NCBI GenBank assembly: GCA_010645155.1
Contig: JAAGOF010000115.1
Coordinates: 434,001-498,000 of the forward strand
Direction: 5' to 3'
Length of the DNA: 64,000 nucleotides
Source of the DNA: Tigriopus japonicus
Lineage: Eukaryota; Arthropoda; Copepoda; Harpacticoida; Harpacticidae
Made by a program: the position numbers and the translations under genes. Positions within the stretch are counted from its first letter, which is position 1; each line of letters begins with the position of its first letter. Below the pieces are notes generated by a model. The model was given only the letters and a program-made list of their open reading frames with translations, had not been told where the DNA came from and searched no databases. Of this stretch, positions 47,870 through 60,400 are shown in pieces.

Positions 47870-50800
47870 GTTTGATGAGTCTGGCGTTAGTGGGATGGCT
47901 GCTGTCTACAGTTCCCAAAAAAACCGCTTATTTGTTGTCGAACTTGCCAAAATGATGATGAATCGAAGAAGTTTTTTGCGACCAGCCGAGGAGGAAAATG
48001 AAATGAAACCTAAAAAAGGTCATTTACAATGAAGACGCGCCATGATTTGATCGGTGTACGTTGATTGCATTGGCTGGCTAGTAGTAGTACTACTACGAAA
48101 ACCCCCTGATTCAAAGTTGGATGATGTCGGCTTGCCACTACGAACGAAATACATACAGTGCGTACATACTAGATTCAAGTGACTGTTGTTGAAGACAAGC
48201 CCAACGATTAGTGTCGGAAAAACAATTCCAATTTGAGGGTCTGTGCATGCACGCATTCAGAAGCTCCGGTTTCGTCAGAGCCAGGAAGGAGTCTGTGGAG
48301 CTTGTCGTTGGCCTTCATGTATTTTAATTGAAGAATTTGAGACGAGAGAAGAGCCATTATTTCGTGTCAAACCCTGCCATTATTGAGAAAGTCACATTTG
48401 AGGACAATCATTTGGGTAAGAAAAGTGGTCGGTCGACATGCCTTTGGGTGTTTTGGAGGGTTGAGTGAGTGACTGATTTTGGGTGCTCACCAGGTCTTCT
48501 CGCGGTATGTTCATTGTTTTCCAGGGCATCTTCCACCCCACAAAGACGCACTTTCTCAATCGACTGGGCTACATCTCTTGAAAGTTTTGGCCCTCAGCTG
48601 GATTGAAACGACTCCCAGTGTAACAATTCATGAGAGAACGAACGAACGAAGACAGAGAGAACTACTACCTAAGTAGATGGGAAAGAAGGGGAGAACAGGA
48701 GCAGCAAACGGGCTTTAAACATGACAAGTAATTTTCTGTATTTCATGGCGTTTTTTAAGTACCGATGGTTGGTTTTCGTTCAGAAAGCTATAAATGGCGA
48801 ACACTCGTTCAGATTGAAATGTCTTTCAGAAGCCTCATTTTATGGCTCTATGTTGAGCGTTAGTACATGCTCCTCTCTTTGAAGTTCAGTTAGTCATTTC
48901 GAGTGATTGTGCCGAATGTCCTTAATCCCAATCCAAACGCCTTATTTCAAAACCTGAGTGGGTTGCTTTGGGAAGGCAACCTTGGGGGATAATTAAAGAA
49001 CATTATGACGGAAATTGCACTTTATTGTATAGTCTTCCATTTAGGGTCCAGTTTGCGGAATCTTCAACATCCTTCATCATCTCTAGCTTCAGTGTTTCAT
49101 GGACCGATGTTGGGAAATCATATTGCCTTGTCAAACATTAATCACGCAATTGTCGGCAATTATAGCTCTGACATTGAATCGTCATTGCAAACACACATAT
49201 TTCTCAACTCAACCACGGATCTCGTGAAAGAGTTTTTAATTTGCTCCAAATTGAACAAGTTAAAGAACAAGCTGAAATTGCGGCATTTCGCCTACAAAGA
49301 GTGTTGCCAAGTCCGTTTGGAAACGAGTTCGCAACTCCCTCGCAACACTGAACGCTGTTTTCTCTTCAAAGACAACTTCAGTGTGGCTGGTAGAGAAAGG
49401 TGTGCGACATAAATGAGATTTGGCAATGCGGGTCTCTCGTCGACGTCCGTGCCCAAGAAAAACAAATGATTGCAAGCACCTCCCATGGTGTAAAGAGCAG
49501 AGGGTCGTGTTTCGCCAATCTAATTGACAAGAGCCAAATTTTCTTGACAAGAAATGCTTCATAAATCTAAATGGATCACCTTTCAGATAGTCTTTGGCTG
49601 TGGTAATTGCTTGACTCATTTTCCCACACATCGTTGTTCGCATGCATGCAGGTTGTGCACGTGAGTGAGTGTGTAAGTGAGTGGCGTATGTGTAAAGTGT
49701 GTGTGTGAGTGTGTGCTCACTCGCCGAAAACTCCATGTGTGTGAGTGTGTTGGGCCAAGGTAGCTAGATAGGTAGGTAGAGGTCTAGAAGTTGGTGCAAT
49801 GGAAATATGACGAACTTCCTTCAGTGTAAGGTATTGTTCATTGTTAATCGTGGGGTTTCAGAAGCTTTTGGGAAAAAATAATTGGTTATGTTTTGGCATT
49901 CTCCGGAGTCAATCTGTCATGGGAGATTAAGCTGGGATCACTCATCGAGTCTTCTCGGGATGTTTTAGGGGAGAAAATTAAGAAATTCCGAGGGTCAAGC
50001 CGCGGCATTCGTTCACTTTTTCTTTTTCAAGCTGCATCCTATCAAGGAAGGAGAAATAAATTGCAAATGATAGCCACGGGGAATGTCGAGTATGCAGATT
50101 GTTTCGGTTTCTCTTGGCTTGAATTGTCTGACTTCAATTGAGCACTGACGGAAATCCCGCATCCTCACCGAAAAACCAGACCGGGAGACTTTCAATTACG
50201 TGTTCTATTGGTTCCAATCCAATCCTCCGAGACAATCTGGGGCCCCCATTCAATGAAAAAAAAACACATTCAACAATTCAATGCAGTATCGGGCATTTTC
50301 CGGACCAATAACAAGAAGCTAACGAGATGTGAGACATACTTGTTGATATATCGGGAAGTCACGCGTAAACATACTGGATCGAATGCAAGAATGATGGACA
50401 TCCCCCAGAATATGTTCAATAATTGAGGCATCTTGGGCGTTGAAAAATAGAGGGTCTTCAAATGAAAAGCCTCGAACAAGCTTGGAATACATTTCAGAAT
50501 TCTACAACAAGGTTTGGCCATCCTGTGCCAAGCGGCATTTCTTACCGAAAAAAAACTGGAACGTTTGCGACTGTCCTCTTTAATTTCCATTGCCCGAACT
50601 TTTCCATCATTTTTCTTCCAAGTACCGTTTTGCACGAGGTATACTACCTACGTAGTAGAGAAACCCTTTAGAGGCGGCTTGTTGGAAAATGTTACACCTC
50701 CGAAACGATCACTTAAGTTCCTTATTTTTCTTATTGCTCACATTTGTCAAATCTCGGACCTGAACGTGTCTGCTTGTGAACTGGACATTTACTATGTAGT

Positions 50801-53800
50801 TGCAGTAGTAGTTCCCGCAGTGTTCCAGTGTTTTGAATTTGAATGTTTTTTGCCCGATCGAGTCAATGGCCTAGGTTTTTCCACTACAACAGCATGTCGT
50901 TGGCGACTTACTTCCTTCTATATGAGCACACACTCACCTTCATTCACAACACTTTTCTTTTTCGCTGGAAAGAAGTACATTAGACGACGAAATAACTAGT
51001 GAGGTACTTGTAGAGATGTTGCTGTTCAAGATCTAGTCCCATGTTTCTTGCGTTTGTCGCATTCATTATGTGCTTGCAGATGAAGAACAGAAAATGAAAT
51101 GCATTCCAACTTTTTCGTACTACATCGACGTACTCTGTGTAGTGAACGAGTTACGGACATTATTCACTCACTGACAGTTTCGGGAGGGATCATATTATCA
51201 TAGCTCTGTCAATGTATGTACATAAAAAGGACAAACAATCAAGGTCCAAGTTAGATGGACAGCCCTATGCATTTTCGTTGAAGGTCTTCTTGTATTCTTT
51301 AGTGTGATGAATAAATGAGATTAAGAATAAGTGCCGGGCATTTATGAGTTGTCATTGGATTGGAAGCTGTTTTTCCATGGATTTCAAATTGATTGTTACT
51401 GCCTCGGAAATTCTTCTTGACAATGCTAATGTGTCTGGAAAAAAATAGCTCTAAATTGACGTTTTGGGAATGTTCACCTTTTGTCTTAAACAGTGTATCC
51501 TTTTACAACTCGGGTCATCAATAGCATTCATCTTCATCGCCACCTGGCGGACAACCTATGAACTACTTATAATCCTGAAAAGTCGCAAACTCAGTAAAAT
51601 ATTTATATAATAAAATCCAGCCATAAGGGTGAAAAAAAGTTTAGGGAACTTGAGCATTTCACAGGGAACTGTTAAATGCTTGAAAGGAAAAAAAAACATA
51701 ATGAGCGACATTCAGAGCGAAATTATTTGTCGCTCCATCTTGTTTTGGGAGATTCTAGAGGAAGCATGTTATTGTACCAATTGACACTTACAATTGTATC
51801 CTTCTTAGATGTGAGAGGTTTGTTTTAAAATGTATAACACATGCATACACGTGTGAAACCTACACTCACATTCGTCTATCGTGTGGCTTCATTGAAAAAA
51901 AAGTTAATTGTTCTTTTGACGCGTAGAAAAGACAAATACTTCCAACAAAGTGTCCGTAACAAATGAATGACAAAAGTGTTCAAATTTCACCAGATATTTC
52001 CACATTCCCCTGCTCCCTCCCCTGTACTTTCTTCTCTTCTCAGGTTGATTATGTATCGAGATTATATTCCCACATTTTTCTAAAAGCAAAACACTTTTAA
52101 AACACTATTTTACACTTGTAAATAGCTTCAGCTACCTCAAGGTCTCTCACCATAACACCACTTGTTAATCATGGTCCTCATAGAAACCAATATGACGGAG
52201 GGTGTTAGCCAATCAAGCCTCTTTTTACAATCGAGTTGTTCCAGTCTTGGACTCATTCTCGAAGATAATCTCATTTGAGTGGCTCCCAAAAGTCCAGAGT
52301 GAATGGCTTTGGAAAACTGAAAATGCATTTTCGAAACCTGAGCGCAATCTCAGATTTCCCTAGAACAATCTTGTCTCTCTTTGTGTACGGTAGTCGTTCG
52401 TTTCTTGGCGAGCAACTGTCAGGCTTGAACTGTCAAAAAAGCATATTCTATGCACATCTGCCCAAATCGCTCCACTCGATGTGGTGTAAAACTTGTTGTA
52501 GTCAAAGTCATTTTGCAACACATCCATAAAATAAGCTTGTTTGGGTGTTCTAGTGCATGCACAATGAAACCGCTTCAAACCACGAAAATCAGTTTTATTC
52601 AAGGCCTCTGAAGCAAGCTACTAGTTCTTCATGGATGATCGTACAGTTCGTGGGTTGTTCGATGCTTATTTGGGATTGCAAATGAATTACATATTGGCTA
52701 CTCAAAATATGGCGCTCGAATCTGCCATTAGCTTGAATTGTCCCACTGAGAACATGCACATGTTTTGTATGTATCTATTGGACGATGGGATAGCGTATGT
52801 AAAATCATTTTGAATAGATATTGTGACCCCAACTGATGCATAAAAAGATGTGAAAGTGATGCTTATATCATCTTTTATGTTAGGGTCGGCTCAATTACCA
52901 ATTATCAATGAAAAGAAATGGCCCGCCAAAAAGCCACCTACAATGAACAAGCTTATCTTTTAAACACGATTGGATATATTTGAACTCTTCTTGTTTCGGA
53001 TCGAATCTGTTTTTTTTTTCTCACAAAAATAGTTCGAGATTGGCTTTTGTAGCGATCACGTTAAACAGCAAATTGGGACAATTGTCCAATCCCTGAATCC
53101 AAAGCGGTTGAAATGGTCAAATTAGCAACAATATGTTCTAAGTAGCGCTTTATGTCCACCAACAATGCATTTAATTGTATTGGGGCCATTATATTTGAAC
53201 ACGGATCATGAATAAGTTCTTGTAGTTGAAGCAGCAAGCAGGCCAAAACATATTTAAGACTTGTTCCACGTGGAAATGGCACTCACTTCTTATGGCAAAC
53301 GTGTCAGACTCTCTAGATCTTTGCCGCTTAAACACATGTCTCGTTTCAAGTCGGGCCTTTGATGATGGGATCAAGTCTACTAAGTGTCCTGAACGATAAC
53401 GAAGTGAGAGATTGGACCTTTCTCTCTTGTGTTCTCTGGTTGCTGGTGTTGTTGTTTTTATAGACCCCTGTCACCGATGCATCTCAGCCGGAAGTTTTGT
53501 GATGGTTGGAAGGGAGGGTTAAAGCCGGAGGATTCCAAAATGCTTCTGTTTCCCCCTCTTCCAACACCACCATCCATATCATCCTGGAGAGACATCCCGT
53601 ATACTCAAGAGAGAAAGACCGACAGGAAAGAGTGAATGAGTGCACACGCAGCCATAGCCACTAACTATTACAGTACGCCAGTAGATGAAGGAAGCAAGTG
53701 CAAACCGAGTGCCACTCAGTCTTCTTCCTCTTTTTTTCTTGTGCAATATCACAATGATACATTATTGATTTTCCCCTGGGGGATTCCAATCAGACGAACC

Positions 53801-54484
53801 CAAAGACCAAAGCGACGTTTGGAACGAACACGAGGAGAAATAAAAGAGGAGGAAAAGAAGGGCAGAGAGGGAACAAAAATCCTAAAAGGGAACGTCGAAA
53901 AAGACCCTCTAAAAGGCCAACGGAGACGGAGTACATACAGAGACCAACGTATTTTTGTTGTTTCTAAGACGCCACCAACTTGGACACACCGTCTAGTGAC
54001 AGGAGCCATGGTTCCGTAATCCAATTATTCAAGTAAAGATTAAGGCCATGTTCTGGATGCCTGACTTTTTCCTCGAAAGATTATCCTCGCTTGGTCAACG
54101 GGATAGACGAATAACGTAATAATCAAGAGAGGAAGAAGAGCTAGGATTTGGAACCTGAGGGGGGAGGAGGAGGAACTTTGGACTTTGCAATCGCGGATAT
54201 GTTCCGAATTGGGATCAATTATTCCGGAATGAATCGTGTAGGTGGTGGCCAGATTATCGGAAAAACAGCCAGGTCAATATTTTACCATCAGAACGTAAGA
54301 ATTAGATCTTAACAATGTATGTTTCAGCCGCATATTTATAGTCCCTGTGGGTCATCATAATCTTAAAGAAATACCTTCTGCTGAGTTTTCTATCATAAAA
54401 TTGAGCAATATGAGTAGGAAATACCAAAGTCAACTAAAATAGTGGTCTGATTCAAAACAAACCGAGATTTAAAAAAAGAGTCCG

Positions 54485-54698
54485 NNNNNNNNNNNNNNNN
54501 NNNNNNNNNNNNNNNNNNNNNNNNNNNNNNNNNNNNNNNNNNNNNNNNNNNNNNNNNNNNNNNNNNNNNNNNNNNNNNNNNNNNNNNNNNNNNNNNNNNN
54601 NNNNNNNNNNNNNNNNNNNNNNNNNNNNNNNNNNNNNNNNNNNNNNNNNNNNNNNNNNNNNNNNNNNNNNNNNNNNNNNNNNNNNNNNNNNNNNNNNN
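54485..54698. other. assembly gap
   Basis: A run of 214 N bases between the two SoxC genes. If the join is wrong, their relative order or orientation could be wrong too. Confidence 1.
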
Positions 54699-57386
54699 AA
54701 TGCCCGGAGGTCTTAGCGGGAACACGCGACAATTCGGAGAGGGAGACACACGAAGCTGAACAGGAACAGACTCACCAAGTGACAGGCGAGGAGCAATCGA
54801 TAAGGAATTATTGCACTGGTGCCAAAGTCAATAAATTCCATTGAGATCAATGATTTTTGGCCCATTTTAATACACGCCCTGAGATAGTGGGGAAATGTTT
54901 ATTTTCATGTTCGTATTGGGTTTCGGGCTGTTGTGAGCATGATCTCTATCAGTAGGGTCGCTGACCAACGAGAGTCTCATTTGGAGGGGTGTGGCAGCAA
55001 ATCAGGTTTGTTTCCTTTTTCTTTTTGGAACTACGAACAAATACCTGAAACAGACATTTGGAACAATTTATGAGAGTATTCCGTGTTGAAAAATCATTTA
55101 GGGGCCCCCTTCCACCATCATTTTTCTTAGCTGCCCACTCTTTCTGCAATGCTGCAGTACGAAGGTCTGTTTCGTTAGGACTTCTTACGAGTGATTGAAT
55201 CCCAACTGCAAAGGGGTTTGAGAATGTTGGAAAAGACACTGAACAGTTTAGGAATAATTCATTGGTTTTACGTGTTCTATGCCTCTGTTTGATTTTGTTA
55301 AGGCATCATCTATCTGTTAACAGCCGTTGAACATTCTAAATGAGATCACTTGCAAGAGAGCAAGACTTACTCAATCACGAAGATTAGGTTTCAACGTAGG
55401 AAGTCTCCATTCCAATGAATAAAACGTACATGCTCTAAAAGAACTCTCTAAAAGAACTCTTGATTCAGATTTTATGACAAGGACGCAAATGTCGGATTTG
55501 ATTTCCACATGTTTGTTACTTGAATGGAAAAAAGGTTCTAAGGTTACACCGGTTACACGTAATAACGTGGTTTAGAAAAAGTATAATTTGGTCAACGAAA
55601 TGAAACATGAATCCACAATTGGTATGAAACCCATTCCGTCGGTTTTTTGGCATCTCCTTCCACATTCTTGCACATACAAAGTAAATATGAAAAACAACAG
55701 CAAACACTATACTCTTATGAAAAAAAATCAAGAAAGTGTTTCTGATAATAACATGACGCTCTTTATTGGTTTAATCCTTTCAGATTCGGAGAAAATACTT
55801 TTGAGTGGGACAAGAAAAAGGCCATAATTTGCAGCTTTGAGCTCGCAAAACCATCGTTGCATTTGCGAATATCATTCAAAAGGATCAGTGTCAGATTTGA
55901 AAAGTTTAAGTTCTATTAATGACTGTCATTTAAAAGAATTTTTAAGAAGGGTGCGTTTTTTTTATTAAATGTAATTGTATTCCATTTTTATTGGATTTTC
56001 ACCAATTGCCCGCAAACGTCAAACATCATAAGATAAAAATATCTTTTGAAGCAAAGACTATCAAAGCCTTCCAAGAACCCTCTGTTTTTAGTTTTTGAAT
56101 ATAAAATAGTTTTGAACACTGTATCAGTATTTTATTAATTGGTACTGTTGTTAAATTCAATCTGTAAAAGATCTCACATTAGTTGGCAGCGTCTCTCAAA
56201 TATCCTCTCATTTGAAAGTTTTGAAACACGCTCTTTGTTACTTTTGGATAATCGAAATAACTTCTGGTGAATATCATTTTGACATTAAATATCGAACAAT
56301 TGATACTCTGAAAGCCTCTCGAGAAGGCTTGAAAAGAAAGTCTATTGATAGTGTTCTTACGGTGCCACGTCAAAGAGAACCCTGAAGACATGTGGTTTTC
56401 AAGTTTGAAGTGGGCTCTTTCTCAGCTGAACGCAATCCATTCACAAGTTTATGTACTTAATTAGTGCGTAAATTATTCATTGGATGAGTGATGGATGAAC
56501 ACTTTAATGCTTACAGTAATGAATTTCGTTTTTCGAGGGGCTGTGGCTGGTTTCCTGATCGAGGGCGGTTATATTTTCACACAACCATCTGACATTTCTC
56601 GCCACAATTTTAACTTGATCCCTTGTCAAACGCAGTGGTTTCACGTGTGAAACCCCATCTTTCGCTACCCGGCACTTAACCAAGACAATCAAATAATCAA
56701 ATAATTGGACGCTCTAAAACTACCTTCCCAATATCGCCCAATCTTGTGAAAATATGCCGGTGCTTAAATTGAGAAAATGAGCACATCACTTCAGTTTGTG
56801 CATTCAATACCTACACAGTACACACGAACACTTGAGGGTCCACTCACTCACTTACATGTAACGGCCACTACATACTGTTGCATGGGTATGGGCATAGAGA
56901 AGACGCGTTTTCGTGCTTTGAACCCACAATATGGTTGGACACTTTGCGGCTTTGATAATTCTCGGATATTGAACATTTTTGGCTAATTGAAGAGGCATTT
57001 TTGATTTCGTTGTCATTTGAAATCATCCAAGATCCTTGAGGTAAATGTGGGGAGAAGGCAGACGGAATTGGATTTGAGAAACCCTTATTTGCTTCGCTCT
57101 TTAGCTTGGATCAATGTACGATGATTATTGGAAGTGCTTGATGTCGTCACACTCGGTATTTTCTCATCTAGTGGGTTGGGAAGTGAAATTTAACAGGTTA
57201 TTCAGACATTTTCTGAAATGAATTTTGCTCCTGGCAAAACGCCAAAGCGACTCCAGATAATCATCCTTCCTTGAGCGACTTGGAATTTCATATCGAACGA
57301 CTTCTCGGATTAAACTGTACCAAACAAATCCTGGTCCACGTAAAAGATCACAAAGGATCACGCTCGGAAGAGTTCCCTTTGACTAT

Positions 57387-57410
57387 CCATCTATCTATCT
57401 ATCTATCCAT
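57387..57410. repeat. CTAT tetranucleotide microsatellite
   Basis: Four CTAT units with CCAT at both ends. Confidence 0.85.
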
Positions 57411-60400
57411 GTACCTGCCTGCCTCTGAGAATTAATTAAAGACAATTTAGTGGATGGAAGTGGTGGAAAAAAACCACCAACTGACATACTTTTTCCCCCC
57501 GTCCTTCATAGAAGTAGTACGTAGTGCATACCTCGAGAACGCACATTGGTGAATGAGTGAGTAAGAAAAGTCCGGCTGGCTTGCCACCTTTTTCTTTGCC
57601 TCTCTTGGAATGAAGCGACTGGATTGATGTACCTAGACAAACGGATGTTTCGTGATAATTGTGATTTTCGGAGGCCAAAGAGTATGTTTACGTACCCTGG
57701 GCACAGAAGTGGCAAATCTCTCACTGTCTCCTTGTCTCCGCAATCATTTGTCATGGCCCTTCGTTAATCAATTCAAAATTGTGAAATGCTTCGCTGGAAA
57801 CGACGGACGACGCCCGGGTCGGATCTTGTTCGTTACAGAGCTAAAGAGGAGAGAGAGAGAGAGAAAACGAAAGAGTTTCGTCTCTCTTAGGCTTCCATGT
57901 TCATTCTCGTTCGTTGGTTCCCATGTGATTTTTCAAACATATATTAAAGATCTATTATATTCGGGGGGGAGAAAGTGGAGGAAAAATGGTCCATGGAGCT
58001 CGACGGCACCAACATCCGGCGAAATTGAAATGACGCTGGCAAAGCTGGCTTCCTTGCTTGATTCGCTTGCTTGCTTGAGCTCTTTTCAGCGAGTTGTGCA
58101 GCATTCTTCAATGGATTCACGACTTCGATCATCGGATCATTGAACTGGGAGGATTTCCAGGGGTGATTCCTTTTAGCAAATCTGATCTCATTCTTATCGT
58201 TTTCCTTAATTTAGGGGCCTTCATCATCAGCATGACGCTCGATAGATTTATGATCGATTTGCTCCATTAAAGAGTACATCTTTGTAAAATGCGGTTTCTT
58301 GTCATAGTACATCCAGCGTCTTGATAATGATGAATTAAGAGCAATCGTCCATTATCTGCCCGACTTTAAAAGTCAACAGTTCTTTTTTCAATTTCAGAAA
58401 ATTTCCAAATCGAACGATCTGTTTCGGAAATCCACTTTTTTCCCCCTCAGTAGTTGGAAACCGAAAACTGATTGGATTAACGAAGCGCTCGACGATGGAT
58501 GCAGGTTTCTTGACACGAAAATTGGCACATCTTACTCTCACATTTTGACACTTGAGCAATGTGGAGGTGATTTAGTGTACATTTATTCTCCTACTTCTTA
58601 CTGTCCGCAGTTCGTCGTACCTCAGCGATTGCTCGACCGACTGAAGGTCGATGTATTCAAGATAATTCAAGGAACCACCATCACTTCGCGAGTGATAATC
58701 CCTCCGTGGCTCTTATTCTTTAGCTATTCAACAACCAACATGTACCGATGGCAAGCACTCTGAACTCAACTCATGGAGCAAGAACGAAGAGAAGAGTGAG
58801 AGAAAGAGCACCGAGTGTCAAGACTAATTTGAAGCAATTCATGAATTGGAGATAGTTAATCATTGCCATATCCAGATATTGGCGCCACGAGAGGCCGACG
58901 ACCATTCAACATTAATTCCAGTTTGATTCAGACCTCAAATGGAGGATCGAGGAAGGCAGGAAGAGAGGAGAAAGAGCGAACGAACCGCCAAGATCATTGG
59001 CCGTTGTGGCCCGATGAAGAGGAATGATTTAAAGTAATTGTGATGGGGCATCTTGCTTTGCTTGCGAGCTTTGCTGGCTGGGCTAGTATTTCTTCTATTG
59101 CTCCCAGCTCACTGGTTCAAGCCTGGCTGTTTTTTGCATTCCTTTTGTAAAATCTTGATCCATGGTTCACAATTGCGCAACGCGACGAAGACGGTAAAAA
59201 ACGGTCCACAAGACAACATCAATTTACTCTAATGACCAAGCATGAATTTTATACACACACATCTAGCTGCTCTCGGAGATTTCTTGAATTGCCCTATTAT
59301 GGTCAATCCCAGGAGGCAAGGACGCGATTCACGCGGCCAGAACAGATATGATAACTCCATGAACACGTAACCTACGTACGTAAGTACGTTCGAATGGTTT
59401 TGTTCTGAAGGAAACGCGAGAATTCAAAAGTGCAAAAGCACGTCCTTCGGTCGATTGAAGTACATACATGGAGTGCAGAGCGAACAAAATGTGGTCGCTA
59501 GTTGTGTGTGTGTACATAAGGGACGTGAATTGTCGGAAATGAATTATGAACACTCCCTCGTCTCATTGGCTCCCATGATTTTGATAAGCAACGACGACAA
59601 GTTTATGGCTCGGCAGCAAATCAGATTTATAATACCTTACGTTCCACACAGTCTCCATGAACACACTTGTTCAGCCATACAGTAAATGATACCTGAAACA
59701 GACCACGTTCGCCTCCTGATGAAACCATGACACTTCTATTTTATTGAGGGAATGCTTTTATGTCCATTCAGAAAGCTCCTCGCTGGATTTCAAAGCTTTA
59801 TTGTCAAGAGCATTGACTCGGTGACAGCATAGTTGTTTTTGAAGTGCAAAGAAACCCTAGTCGTAATGACTGGCCTAAATTTGCAAGACTACAAAAAGTA
59901 CAAACACATTCCACATTCAGCCTAAGTTTCGTCATTTCCCGAGGACCAGGCAAACAAATTGCGTTGTTTCAATTTAATTAGGTTTTATTATAACACTAGA
60001 ATGACTTTTGGCCAAGAAGAGAAAGTTACAAACTAGTGGTTCAAGACATTGAACCTACGCAATATTTGTGTATCTTTCATTCAAATTATCATCTAAAGAA
60101 TTGGTATTCTTGAGACTTGACAATTGCTATCGTTTTTCTGTTTGTTTGCCAATTCTGACATTTCTGCCATGCCATGAAACAAAAAAAGAGCACTAAAATT
60201 ACAAGAGTAGCGCATGGGATAGAAAGGAAAGCACAAGAACAAGTGCAATGCTTAAAAAATGTCAAAGCACGCATAAAACTTCCCAGTGTAAAAATTTTGA
60301 TGGAAATACAATGAAATAATATGTTAGACACTTTTTCTCATGCTTTCCTCTTTCTGCGGCAATCCTGTAAAGTCACTGATTTTGTGCATACTCCTGTAAT